Source: Siphonodentalium dalli
Taxonomy: Eukaryota; Mollusca; Scaphopoda; Gadilida; Siphonodentaliidae
DNA: 64,000 bases
Direction: 5' to 3'
Assembly: GCA_032622095.1 (NCBI GenBank)
Contig: CP136066.1
Location: 227,854,961 to 227,918,960, forward strand
In this document: positions 13,001 to 22,615 of the stretch, piece after piece
Position numbering within the stretch: the stretch's first letter is position 1
How the letters are laid out: each line of letters opens with the position of its first letter
Position numbers and translations under genes: made by a program
Notes under the pieces: generated by a model
What the model saw: the letters and a program-made list of their open reading frames with translations, nothing else
Database searches by the model: none
Told to the model about the DNA's origin: nothing

Positions 13001-16000
13001 CAAAAAGTGTACCAAAAAGTGTACCAAAAAGTGCCACGCCCACTTTCAGCGCACACTGTACCAGAAAGTGTACCAGAAAGTGTACCAAAAAGTGTACCAA
13101 AAAGTACCACGCCCACTTTCAGCGCACACTGTACCAAAAAGTGTACTAAAAAGTGTACCAAAAAGTGTACCAAAAAGTGCCACGCCCACTTTCAGCGCAC
13201 ACTGTACCAGAAAGTGTACCAAAAAGTGTACCAAAAAGTACCACGCCCACTTTCAGCGCACACTGTACCAGAAAGTGTACCAAAAAGTGTACCAAAAAGT
13301 GTACCAAAAAGTGCCACGCCCACTGTCAGCGCACACTGTACCAAAAAGTGTACTAAAAAGTGTACCAAAAAGTGCCACGCCCACTTTCAGCGCACACTGT
13401 ACCAAAAAGTGTACTAAAAAGTGTACCAAAAAGTGCCACGCCCACTTTCAGCGCACACTGTACCAAAAAGTGTACCAAAAAGTGTACCAAAAAGTGTACC
13501 AACAAGTACCACGCCCACTTTCAGCGCACACTGTACCAGAAAGTGTACCAAAAAGTGTACCAAAAAGTACCACGCCCACCTTTAGCGCACACTGTACCAG
13601 AAAGTGTACCAAAAAGTGTACCAAAAAGTGTACCAACAAGTACCACGCCCACTTTCAGCGCACACTGTACCAAAAAGTGTACCAAAAAGTGCCACGCCCA
13701 CTTTCAGCGCACACTGTACCAAAAAGTGTACTAAAAAGTGTACCAAAAAGTGTACCAAAATATGCCACGCCCACTTTCAGAGCACACTGTACCAGAAAGT
13801 GTACCAAAAAGTGTACCAAAAAGTGTACCAAAAAGTGCCACGCCCACTTTCAGCGCACACTGTACCAGAAAGTGTACCAAAAAGTGTACCAAAAAGTGCC
13901 ACGCCCACCTTTAGCGCACACTGTACCAGAAAGTGTACCAAAAAGTGTACCAAAAAGTGTACCAACAAGTACCACGCCCACTTTCAGCGCACACTGTACA
14001 AAAAAGTGTACCAAAAAGTGTACCAAAAAGTGTACCAAAAAGTGTACCAAAAAGTGCCACGCCCACTTTCAGTGCATACTGTACCAGAAAGTGTACCAGA
14101 AAGTGTACCAAAAAGTGTACCTAAAAGTGTACCAAAAAGTGCCACGCCCACTTTCAGCGCACACTGTACCAAAAAGTGTACTAAAAAGTGTACCAAAAAG
14201 TGTACCAAAATATGCCACGCCCACTTTCAGAGCACACTGTACCAGAAAGTGTACCAAAAAGTGTACCAAAAGTGCCACGCCCTTTCAGCGCACACTGTAC
14301 CAGAAAGTGTACCAAAAAGTGTACCAAAAAGTGTACCAAAAAGTACCACGCCCACCTTTAGCGCACACTGTACCAGAAAGTGTACCAACAAGTGTACCAA
14401 AAAGTGTACCAACAAGTACCACGCCCACTTTCAGCGCACACTGTACCAAAAAGTGTACCAAAAAGTGTACCAAAAAGTGCCACGCCCACTTTCAGCGTAC
14501 ACTGTACCAGAAAGTGTACCAGAAAGTGTACCAAAAAGTGTACCAAAAAGTACCACGCCCACTTTCAGCGCACACTGTACCAAAAAGTGTACTAAAAAGT
14601 GTACCAAAAAGTGTACCAAAATATGCCACGCCCACTTTCAGAGCACACTGTACCAGAAAGTGTACCAAAAAGTGTACCAAAAGTGCCACGCCCTTTCAGC
14701 GCACACTGTACCAGAAAGTGTACCAAAAAGTGTACCAAAAAGTGTACCAAAAAGTGCCACGCCCACCTTTAGCGCACACTGTACCAGAAAGTGTACCAAA
14801 AAGTGGACCAAAAAGTGTACCAACAAGTACCACGCCCACTTTCAGCGCACACTGTACCAAAAAGTGTACCAAAAAGTGTACCAAAACGTGCCACGCCCAC
14901 TTTCAGCGCACACTGTACCAGAAAGTGTACCAGAAAGTGTACCAAAAAGTGTACCAAAAAGTAACACGCCCACTTTCAGCGCACACTGTAGCAGAAAGTG
15001 TACCAAAAAGTGTACCAAAAAGTGTACCAAAAAGTGCCACGCCCACTTTCAGCGCACACTGTACCAAAAAGTGTACTAAAAAGTGTACCAAAAAGTGCCA
15101 CGCCCACTTTCAGCGCACACTGTACCAAAAAGTGTACTAAAAAGTGTACCAAAAAGTGCCACGCCCACTTTCAGCGCACACTGTACCAAAAAGTGTACCA
15201 AAAAGTGTACCAAAAAGTGTACCAAAAAGTGTACCAACAAGTACCACGCCCACTTTCAGCGCACACTGTACCAAAAAGTGTACCAAAAAGTGTACCAAAA
15301 AGTGCCACGCCCACTTTCAGCGCACACTGTACCAGAAAGTGTACCAGAAAGTGTACCAAAAAGTGTACCTAAAAGTGTACCAAAAAGTGCCACGCCCACT
15401 TTCAGCGCACACTGTACCAAAAAGTGTACTAAAAAGTGTACCAAAAGTGCCACGCCCTTTCAGCGCACACTGTACCAGAAAGTGTACCAAAAAGTGTACC
15501 AAAAAGTGTACCAAAAAGTGCCACGCCCACCTTTAGCGCACACTGTACCAGAAAGTGTACCAAAAAGTGTACCAAAAAGTGTACCAAAAAGTACCACGCC
15601 CACCTTTAGCGCACACTGTACCAGAAAGTGTACCAAAAAGTGTACCAAAAAGTGTACCAACAAGTACCACGCCCACTTTCAGCGCACACTGTACCAAAAA
15701 GTGTACCAAAAAGTGTACCAAAAAGTGCCACGCCCACTTTCAGCGCACACTGTACCAAAAAGTGTACTAAAAAGTGTACCAAAAAGTGTACCAAAATATG
15801 CCACGCCCACTTTCAGAGCACACTGTACCAGAAAGTGTACCAAAAAGTGTACCAAAAAGTGCCACGCCCACTTTCAGCGCACACTGTACCAGAAAGTGTA
15901 CCAAAAAGTGTACCAAAAAGTGTACCAAAAAGTGCCACGCCCACTGTCAGCGCACACTGTACCAAAAAGTGTACTAAAAAGTGTACCAAAAAGTGCCACG

Positions 16001-16400
16001 CCCACTTTCAGCGCACACTGTACCAAAAAGTGTACTAAAAAGTGTACCAAAAAGTGCCACGCCCACTTTCAGCGCACACTGTACCAAAAAGTGTACCAAA
16101 AAGTGTACCAAAAAGTGTACCAACAAGTACCACGCCCACTTTCAGCGCACACTGTACCAGAAAGTGTACCAAAAAGTGTACCAAAAAGTGCCACGCCCAC
16201 TTTCAGCGCACACTGTACCAAAAAGTGTACTAAAAAGTGTACCAAAAAGTGCCACGCCCACTTTCAGCGCACACTGTACCAGAAAGTGTACCAAAAAGTG
16301 TACCAAAAAGTGCCACGCCCACTTTCAGCGCACACTGTACCAGAAAGTGTACCAAAAAGTGTACCAAAAAGTGCCACGCCAACTTTCAGCGCACACTGTA
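1032..16400 (+). repeat. 15.4-kb satellite array (right arm), copy 1
   Basis: The basic unit is a 37-bp core (starting GCCACGCCCACTTTCAGCGC) followed by a variable number of 12-bp subunits of the type GTACCAAAAAGT, giving units of 49, 61, 73, 85, 97 bp and more. Diagnostic variants (CAACAAG, a TATGCC form, CCTAAAAG, and a core with ACGCCCTTTCAG) recur at fixed kb-scale distances, so the array has nested higher-order repeats (offsets of 411, 1260, 3263, 8179 and 10155 bp can be read directly). The sense strand is nearly free of stop codons, so very long open frames arise by chance. I see no splice, start-site or domain evidence that it is coding. Exact copy number may be affected by assembly. 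Confidence 0.95.
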
Positions 16401-16656
16401 TTCGTACTTGGCCTGTATCATCAGCTGGGAAATACACATACCAACTTTGGTTCAGATCAAATAATCCAAACTGGAGTTATCGATCGGAATAATGTTAACA
16501 GACGCCAGGACGGCCCGACGGACGGCTCAACAGATGGACAGACTGATTACATAATACGATCTTTTTTTTAAAAAGGGCGTATAAAAATAATTGGTGACTC
16601 GAAAATTAAATGAGCCTTTAAACAATAATATCTCAACACGAGTCAACAGTCTTAAT
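16401..16656 (+). repeat. Right flank of the satellite with GGACGG-rich tail
   Basis: Non-satellite sequence directly after the last unit, identical in layout in both copies. It includes a GATGGACAGACTGATTAC-like tail after a GACGGCCCGACGGACGG stretch and a T run. Tails of this kind are common at the ends of dispersed invertebrate repeats, so the satellite may have grown inside such an element. No gene is seen. Confidence 0.5.
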
Positions 16657-16965
16657 TTAACCCTTTACCCAACAGAACGGCCCTGTGCCAATGCATTCTC
16701 TTATATATGCGAGTCGACCATAGGTCGCCTCCATATATAAGAGAATGCATTGGCTTAACACATTAAAAATTATAAAATTGTTAAAGAATATAAGATTATT
16801 TTTTTTTAGGCCAATGCATTCTCTTATATATGCGAGGCGACCTATGGTCGACTCGCATATATTTATATTATTTTGGCAAGAATATAAGATTTTTTTTTTT
16901 TAGGCGAATGCATTCTCTCATATATGGTAGGCATATTTAAGAGAATGCATTAGCACAGGGTTTTC
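16657..16965. mobile_element. Family A piggyBac-like MITE, internally deleted
   Basis: It starts with TTAACCCTTTACCCAACAGA and holds the family's first palindrome (GCCAATGCATTCTCTTATAT and its complement). It then breaks inside the second palindrome near 16861 and joins a half of a family B element ending at about 16965. In copy 2 the intact family A element (48325-48699) and the family B element (49446-49665) are separated by about 750 bp, so copy 1 carries a deletion between two related palindromes. Confidence 0.75.
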
Positions 16966-17132
16966 GCAAAAAAGGGATAATCATCAAATCACATCTCAAT
17001 GACCCATGAACCAGTCTATTTTGATGAAATTGGACAACCTAAAACACCTAGTATTATATAAGATAGGATACTGCCTAATATAACAATGTCATTTCATATT
17101 AATAATATTATCGAATAATTCTTTTATCACAG

Positions 17133-17226
17133 GGAAATCCATGTTTCAACGACCAACCAACAATTGGAACACAGTGCAAATGTCAGCTGCCATATTGGGG
17201 AAGATGTTGTCAGTTGGACGCACAAG
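17133..17226 (+). CDS. Exon with EGF-like segment, lectin copy 1
   Basis: 94 nt between a TTTTATCACAG acceptor and a CAAG|GTATCT donor. It starts in phase 0 and leaves one base (phase 1). It encodes 31 residues beginning GNPCFNDQPTIG with the pattern C, C-x-C, CC typical of the second half of an EGF repeat. The first EGF cysteine may lie in a missing upstream exon. It differs from copy 2 by one synonymous base. Confidence 0.75.
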
Positions 17227-20200
17227 GTATCTATCTAATCATGCAGTGTAAATAATACTCCTGTATAGAGCCTCACACGGACCCAAGCAGACGATATTCA
17301 TCAGTACATTGATCTCTGTCAGTGAGAGCTTTCCAATGAATGGCAACAAGCCATATTTCCGACTAAATCCTGAAAAATTACCCATAATTCTGCTGTGGTT
17401 AATGAGCCGATTATTTAGAGCATTACTGTAGATTTCTCATATTAAAATGTACCTGTCCACATTTGCAGTACGATTAAAACTTACACATCAGTATTCAGAA
17501 TCTTGGTGGGATTTGAAATCCAGATTAATATATTTAATACATTTGAATTTTTTTTTTTGCCTACCCTATTTTTAAACAAACTAAAAACAATTTGCCAGAT
17601 TAATTCCCCCCCCCCCCCTCCCACCTCGCCTAACTTTCAGCGCAAAAAAAATATGCAAACCAAGTAATAAAAAATGAAATGCTACTTTGTTTCAGACTGC
17701 CCATCATTACATGACTACTCCCTGTACAATCTAACTAACTCAAATGTCTGTCTGAAATATTTCGGCGACACGTCAGGTGATAGGATGAACTCCACCGACG
17801 CCATGGAGTACTGCGCCAATGAAGGCGGGCACCTGCTGGTCTTAGAAGATCAAGTGATGCTGGATGACGTCAAAGTAATTCTCACCGGACTAGGCAAAAC
17901 TTCAGGTAAATTCAGGTAAAACTTCAGGTAAATTCAGGTAAAACTTCAGGTAAAACGTCAGGTAAATTCAGGTAAAACTTCAGGTAAAACGTCAGGTAAA
18001 TTCAGGTAAAACTTCAGGTAAATCGTCAGGTAAAACTTCAGGTAAAGCGTCAGGTAAAACGACAGGTAAATTCAGGGTCGGGATCCTAATATAATTAGAT
18101 CACCAGAGAAGAAAAGCATGCATACTATTATGATCATGCCCTGTGCCAATGCATTCTCTTATATATGCGAGTCGACCATAGGTCGCCTCGCATATATAAG
18201 AGAATGCATTGGCCTAACAAATTTATATTATTTTTTATAATTGTTAAAAATTGTAAAAAAAAAAATTAAATGATAAAATTGTTAAAGAATGTAAGAAATA
18301 ATAAAAAATTTTTTTAATAAATGTAAGAAATAATGATAAATGAAAGTGTCAATGACACTGTAGCTCAACTTGGAAAGGGAATAATTTCATGTGTTAAAGT
18401 CAATGGAGTGATTAGGAATGTGGAAAGTTGAAAGGCATAGTTATGCAAAGAGTAAAATCTAAGATGACCGCTGGCAGCCATGTTTTTTTTGCCAAATGAT
18501 CCCAAAAAGACTCGTTCCCATTTACATGTCATTATTAACATCCAGTACAAATTTCATGAAGATCTGACAAAAGCTACGACCTGTAGGCCGCGCCAAAGGA
18601 TTTAGTCATGCAAAGAGTTAAATCCAAGATGGCTTCTGGTGGCCATTTTTTTTGGCCGAATGACCCCAAAATGACTCGTTCCCATCTACATGTCAATATT
18701 AACATCCTTGACAAATTTCATGATGATCAAACGAGCAGTATGACCTGTAGCCCGCACCAATGGATTGAATTTTTAAATCCAAAATGGTGGCTGGTGGCCA
18801 TGTTTTTTGCCGAATGACCCCAAAATAACTCGTTCCCATCTACATGACAATGTCAACATTCAGTATAAAATTTCATAAAGATCGGACCAAAGGTACGACC
18901 TGTAGCCCGTGCTAATGGATTGAATTTTGAAATCCAAGATGGCCGCTGGTGGCCATGTTGTTTGTCCGAATGACTCCAAAATGACTCGTTCCCATCTACA
19001 TTCCAATTTCAACAGCCATGACAAATTTCATGATGATCAGACTAAAGGTACGACCTGTCGCCCGTGCTAAAGGATTCAGTCATACAAAGAGTAAAATCCA
19101 AAATCTCAAAATCTATGCCTTCCAATATTTTTTTCCAACAAACTATAAGGAATGAAGAGTTTGAAAAGTTGTGTCATTAAATATACGCTATTGAATACAC
19201 CAAAGAGTCTTAATTTATTTATCTGGGACTATTTCTTAACCCGAACAAACGCAGAGTTAATCGAAACATCACTCCATGCCTTATAGAAGCCTATGTTAGT
19301 TTCGGGTCCTATTTGTTGATTTAAGTATGTTTTGTCAAGGTTTTGGACCATGTAATAAATAGAATCTACAACTCGTCCCCAGTTTATAGCAGAATTAACA
19401 AAACTCGTTGAGTAAATTCGGTCTGGACCGAGTAAATTAGGTCTGGACCGAGCCTTTCCTAATTTACTCGACTCGTTTTGTAAATTCCGCTATAAACTGG
19501 GGGTTCGTTGTAGATCCTCTATATATGACCATAACCTATTCATATTTTCTTTATTTGTGTTGGGAATAGTAGACGGCGCTTACCAGTGCAGTCAAATTTC
19601 ACTCTTAACAATATCGCAGCAAATGAACAGTCTTCTTGTCTTGTCTTGTCTTGTCTTCGTAAATCCCTGCGTTTATTTGTCGCAGCACCTCTGATTCGGT
19701 TGAGTCAGAGTAATTTTGATTTCTTTGATTTATATTCTCTATATACACTGATTTCATATAATCTGAATTTCATATAATGATTAGGATCGGTAAAGAACTG
19801 GAATAATGAAATGGGAATCTTCTACTGACATCTGGTAAGGATTGAGGAGCGGATGCTATGGAGCCTCCCAATATATTGTCTGCTCCACATCTCAATAGAA
19901 TTTAACGTCAACTGATCCATGTGTAGGTCTAACATCTCCACTATTACTGACATTGAACAGTCCAATATGAGCTGAGTTAGTAGATTAGAATCTGCCAGTA
20001 TGTTAGTAAGAGTAGAGTCAGGGATAATAGATTGCAGTTTTATGATTGCCTTCTCTCTTGCATCAATCATTTGGTCATGCCTGCAGGCTGTTAGAAAGTG
20101 CTCCCTTGATTCTTCTCCATCTTCCGACAAAATACGTTGTAAAATCTTTTGCGCCAGCTTTGTTGTTCAATAATATTACTAATATATGCCTTTCTAAATG

Positions 20201-20738
20201 ACAATAACATGATGACTCAATCGCTCCTTCATAACAACATTTAAATTAATTGAATGCTAATTGAGTTGCTTATCGTGTGCCGTCACGATTAATCATTCTC
20301 CTAGACAAAATATATGTATGATACCGAATTAGTGCGAGACTAATTTTGAATAATTTTTGTGAAATTTGATTTTGGATTATCCCTCTTTTATCAAATTCAC
20401 AAAAAAGTAATGGTTATATACCACTATAATAGTGAAATTCAGGATGTGCCTGGCCTGATAAATATCATGTTTTTTAAAACCGCCATTCAATTAGATCTAC
20501 TTTTAAGCTAAATTTCTCATTTTATTTACATATAGGTGCAACCTGGATTGATGGCGAAGTAGACACTACCAATGGCACAGTTTACTTATGGAGCGGACAG
20601 CCAGCTCCATTTATCCCGTGGTATCCAGGTTATCCTGAAGGTGGTTCTTGGCAGTGGAAAGTGAGGCTCCAAGTAAATACGATGGAGTTCAAAAATGGGT
20701 ATGGAGGTGTGAGCTATCCCATAATATGTCAGCTCTGA
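17133..20738 (+). CDS. EGF/C-type lectin-like protein, copy 1 (5' incomplete)
   Basis: Three exons join to 168 codons ending in TGA: 17133-17226, 17696-17905 and 20536-20738. Introns are bounded by AG/GT and both are phase 1. Residues 1-31 are an EGF-like segment with five cysteines (C-x-C then GRCC). Residues 33-168 are a long-form CTLD: Cys33 and Cys50 form the expected N-terminal pair, the AMEYCANEGGHL block carries Cys71, WIDG stands at the canonical WIGL position (105-108), and PIICQL carries the final Cys166. The usual inner disulfide cysteines and a canonical EPN/QPD plus WND calcium-sugar site are absent, so classical mannose or galactose binding is doubtful. Sequons are at Asn43, Asn63 and Asn114. 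The protein should be extracellular, but signal-peptide exons are not found upstream, where satellite and MITEs lie. The family often acts in recognition or adhesion; the role here is inference. Confidence 0.85.
17696..17905 (+). CDS. CTLD first-half exon, lectin copy 1
   Basis: 210 nt, phase 1 at both ends, after a TTTGTTTCAG acceptor. It encodes the N-terminal CTLD half, from the aspartate-cysteine start through VCLKYF, the AMEYCANEGGHLLVLED helix-strand block and the VMLDDVKVILTGLG stretch. The donor used here is the first of 15 tandem CAG|GTAAA sites. That choice keeps the frame into the next exon (G|GT gives Gly102). Confidence 0.85.
17896..18075 (+). repeat. Minisatellite of 15 splice-donor sites, copy 1
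   Basis: Starting at the exon end there are 15 consecutive copies of CAGGTAAA, in units of 12 bp (ACTTCAGGTAAA and variants) or 10 bp (TTCAGGTAAA). Each is a plausible 5' splice site. A 12-bp step would add four residues (T-S-G-K) in frame, and a 10-bp step would shift the frame. In copy 1 the second unit is a 10-mer, so donor slippage is mostly frame-breaking here. Confidence 0.9.
18145..18213. repeat. 69-bp near-perfect palindrome (family A core)
   Basis: A solitary copy of the palindromic core shared by family A elements, GCCAATGCATTCTCTTATAT followed by ATGCGAGTCGACC and its complement. It lies in the CTLD intron. No TTAA-bounded termini surround it, so it is a fragment or a derivative. 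Confidence 0.8.
18341..19110 (+). mobile_element. 5' part of a Helitron-like tandem-repeat element, copy 1
   Basis: It begins TGAAAGTGTCAATGACACTG after an A, the same 5' end as the complete element at 55213. It then has several ~160-bp tandem units carrying the AAGATGGC...GGCCATG motif and the ACTCGTTCCCATCTACATG motif. The 3' hairpin and CTAA end are missing, so the copy is truncated. It lies in the intron between the two CTLD exons. Confidence 0.7.
19362..19517. mobile_element. Palindromic MITE, copy 1
   Basis: An inverted repeat starting TCTACAACTCGTCCCCAGTT and ending with its imperfect complement (AACTGGGGGTTCGTTGTAGA). The centre contains a duplicated GGTCTGGACCGAG stretch (two here, one in copy 2 at 52178-52313). 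It is intronic and non-coding. Confidence 0.65.
19636..20124 (-). mobile_element. 5'-truncated non-LTR retrotransposon fragment
   Basis: A 489-bp block present in copy 1 and absent from copy 2. It is flanked by a direct repeat TCTTC (19631-19635 and 20120-20124) that occurs once at the empty site. On the minus strand it encodes about 100 residues ending at a stop at 19822, including ESREHFLTACRHDQMIDAR, which resembles the cysteine/histidine-rich C-terminal end of non-LTR reverse transcriptases. After the stop a short 3' UTR ends in a GACAA pentanucleotide tail. Truncation at the 5' end, a short repeat tail and target duplication fit target-primed reverse transcription. It lies antisense in the lectin intron. 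The clade (L2/CR1-like or other) is uncertain. Confidence 0.7.
20536..20738 (+). CDS. CTLD second-half exon with stop, lectin copy 1
   Basis: 203 nt after a TTTACATATAG acceptor, entering in phase 1 and ending in TGA. It encodes ATWIDGEVDTTNGTVYLWSG, then a QPAPFIPWYPGYPEGG loop and the terminal PIICQL. It is the terminal coding exon; a 229-bp MITE starts 7 bp after the stop. Four base differences from copy 2 fall in the first 80 nt and all change the residue (T to I, S to N, P to S, I to L). Confidence 0.85.
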
Positions 20739-20744
20739 TTACTA

Positions 20745-20973
20745 CAGTAATGCCCTAAATAATCGACTCCTTAACCGCAGCAGAATTATGGGCAACTTTT
20801 CAGCATTTAGTCTGATGATTGGGGACCATCAAATCTGGCTTGTTGCCATTCATTGGAAAGCTCTCAGTGAGAGCTTTCCGATGAATGGTAACAAGCCATA
20901 TTTCCGACTAAATCCTGAAAAATTACCCATAATTCTGCTGTGATTAAGGAGTCAATTATTTAGGGAATTACTG
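20745..20973. mobile_element. Family E palindromic MITE in lectin 3' UTR, copy 1
   Basis: Bounded by TA and starting CAGTAATGCCCTAAATAATC, it reads back as its own complement to TTACTGTA, with arms of about 100 nt. TA target sites and CAGT ends fit the Tc1/mariner-pogo type of non-autonomous element. It starts 7 bp after the lectin stop codon, so a transcript using the AATAAA at 21007 would carry the whole hairpin. Confidence 0.85.
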
Positions 20974-21006
20974 TAGTTCCAGATAAAAATGTATGTAATT
21001 TCAAGG

Positions 21007-21012
21007 AATAAA
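21007..21012 (+). promoter_or_regulatory. Candidate polyadenylation signal, lectin copy 1
   Basis: AATAAA 269 nt after the stop codon, just beyond the MITE. It is conserved in copy 2 at 53315-53320. It is the first canonical signal after the last exon. Confidence 0.5.
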
Positions 21013-21060
21013 TCTGTCTACAACTGACAGGCACACTCTATCCAGACTTGCATCTGCAAA

Positions 21061-21439
21061 AATAAAAGGTCAGCTGACCACAGTGTCCCTCCCGACAACG
21101 TGGCAAGTCTGGAAAAATAAAAGGTCAGCAGACCACAGTGTCCCTCCCGACAACGTGGCAAGTCTGAAAAAATAAAAGGTCAGCTGACCACAGTGTCCCC
21201 CGACAACATGGCAAATCTGAAAAAATAAAAGGTCAGCTGACCAGTGTCCACCGACAACGTGGCAAGTCTGAAAAAATAAAAGATCAGCTGACCACAGTGT
21301 CCCCCCCCCCCGACAACGTGGCAAGTCTGAAAAAATAAAAGGTCAGCTGACCAGTGTCCCTCCCGACAACGTGGCAAGTCTGAAAAAATAAAAGGCCAGC
21401 TGACCAGTGTCCCCCGACAACGTGGCAAGTCTGAAAAAA
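21061..21439. repeat. ~53-bp tandem repeats, block 1
   Basis: About seven units with the shared core GACAACGTGGCAAGTCTG and AAAAGGTCAGCTGACCACAG. The AGGTCAGCTGACC part is itself palindromic. Units vary in a short CAGTGTCCC segment. Confidence 0.85.
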
Positions 21440-21866
21440 CGAGAGGTGTGACTGTCCCAATGGGACTACGGATACCCCCCGTTTTTAAAATACTAAGATG
21501 TTTCACATGTCAGTAAACATTTAGTTAAAATAATAAAATAACAGTTCCCATTGCAGGTGTACCACCATAACCCTAATCTTAAACCTATTGACCGAAAAAT
21601 GTAGGAATAAAAGCTCGGACAAAATTATACATGTTGCGAAAAAGAATTAAGTCGAAAAAGGGGGATAACTCCACCAAAAAAAGTCCGACAGACATCATAA
21701 TCGCAGGTGCACAGGTTCCCATGGTGGTTGATGTCTGTGCCAAGTTTCACGGAAATTGATCAAAAAACGACTGAGAAAAACTCCGGACAAATTTGTGTCC
21801 ACGGACGGACGACGGACAAACTGACTCCAGTATACCCCCCCCCCTAACTTCGTTGCGGGGGGTATA
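21440..21866 (+). mobile_element. Insertion specific to copy 1 within the 53-bp repeats
   Basis: The 53-bp array is interrupted here and continues after 21866; copy 2 has no such block. The inserted sequence ends with ACGGACGGACGACGGACAAA and then a TATACCCCCC...GGGGGGTATA hairpin, which looks like the 3' end of a dispersed element. The 5' end is less clear. Confidence 0.55.
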
Positions 21867-22157
21867 ATAAAAGGTCAGCTGACCACAGTGTCCCTCCCGA
21901 CAACGTGGCAAGTCTGAAAAAATAAAAGGTCAGCTGACCACAGTGTCCCCCGACAACATGGCAAGTCTGATAAAATAAAAGGTCAGCTGACCACAGTGTC
22001 CCCCAACAACGTGGCAAGTCTGAAAAAAAAAGGGTCAGCTGACCACAGTGTCCCCCGACAACATGGCAAGTCTGAAAAAATAAAAGGTCAACTGACCAGT
22101 GTCCCTCCCGACAACGTGGCAAGTCTGAAAAAATAAAAGGTCAGCTGACCACAGTAC
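21867..22157. repeat. ~53-bp tandem repeats, block 2
   Basis: About six further units of the same AGGTCAGCTGACC / CAACGTGGCAAGTCTG repeat. It was probably one array with 21061-21439 before the insertion. Confidence 0.8.
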
Positions 22158-22615
22158 TCGGAAGTTTAAAATATCTACGATCAAAACTGTAGGAGGAGTT
22201 GATTACACCATGAGGTGCCCTCATACAGAAAAGTATAAAATGTTGGAATTTTCTAAGTCAAAAAGGGTTAATAACTCTTGTCAAAAAATGCTTTTCCGTC
22301 ATCTATATACATGTTGCACATCTCCAATATTTGGGTAACAATAGTCAGAAGCTTCAAATATCTACGGTCAAAACTGTAGGAGTTGATTACACCATGAAGG
22401 TACCCTCATACATAAAATTATAAAAAATATTGAAAAGGGTTAATAACTGCGTAAAAAAACAAAAACAAATTCCATCATCTATATACATGTTGCACTTCTT
22501 CAATATATGGGCAACAATATTCTGAAGTTTCAAACCTCTAGGATGAAAACTGTAAGAGGAGTTGATTACACCATGAAGGTACTCAAAAGTGTTACGGACG
22601 GATGGACAAACGCAC
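22158..22615. repeat. ~180-bp tandem repeats ending in a GGACGGAT tail, copy 1
   Basis: Two and a half units, each with ATATACATGTTGCAC and GTTGATTACACCATGA (the latter near 22198, 22382 and 22561). The last unit runs into ACGGACGGATGGACAAACGC. The layout of tandem units plus such a tail recurs in other elements of this window. Confidence 0.7.

Noticed and set aside
1032-16400. CRISPR-like array
   Set aside because: There are no unique spacers; both core and subrepeats are the same sequence family, and the genome is clearly eukaryotic.
1032-16400. Centromeric satellite
   Set aside because: Possible in principle, but the array is local, sits next to a lectin gene in both copies and has a foldback arm; no evidence for a centromere is in the window.
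21070-21506. Minus-strand frames with repeated CHVVGGHCGQL-type residues
   Set aside because: They translate the 53-bp tandem repeat and change with each indel between copies.
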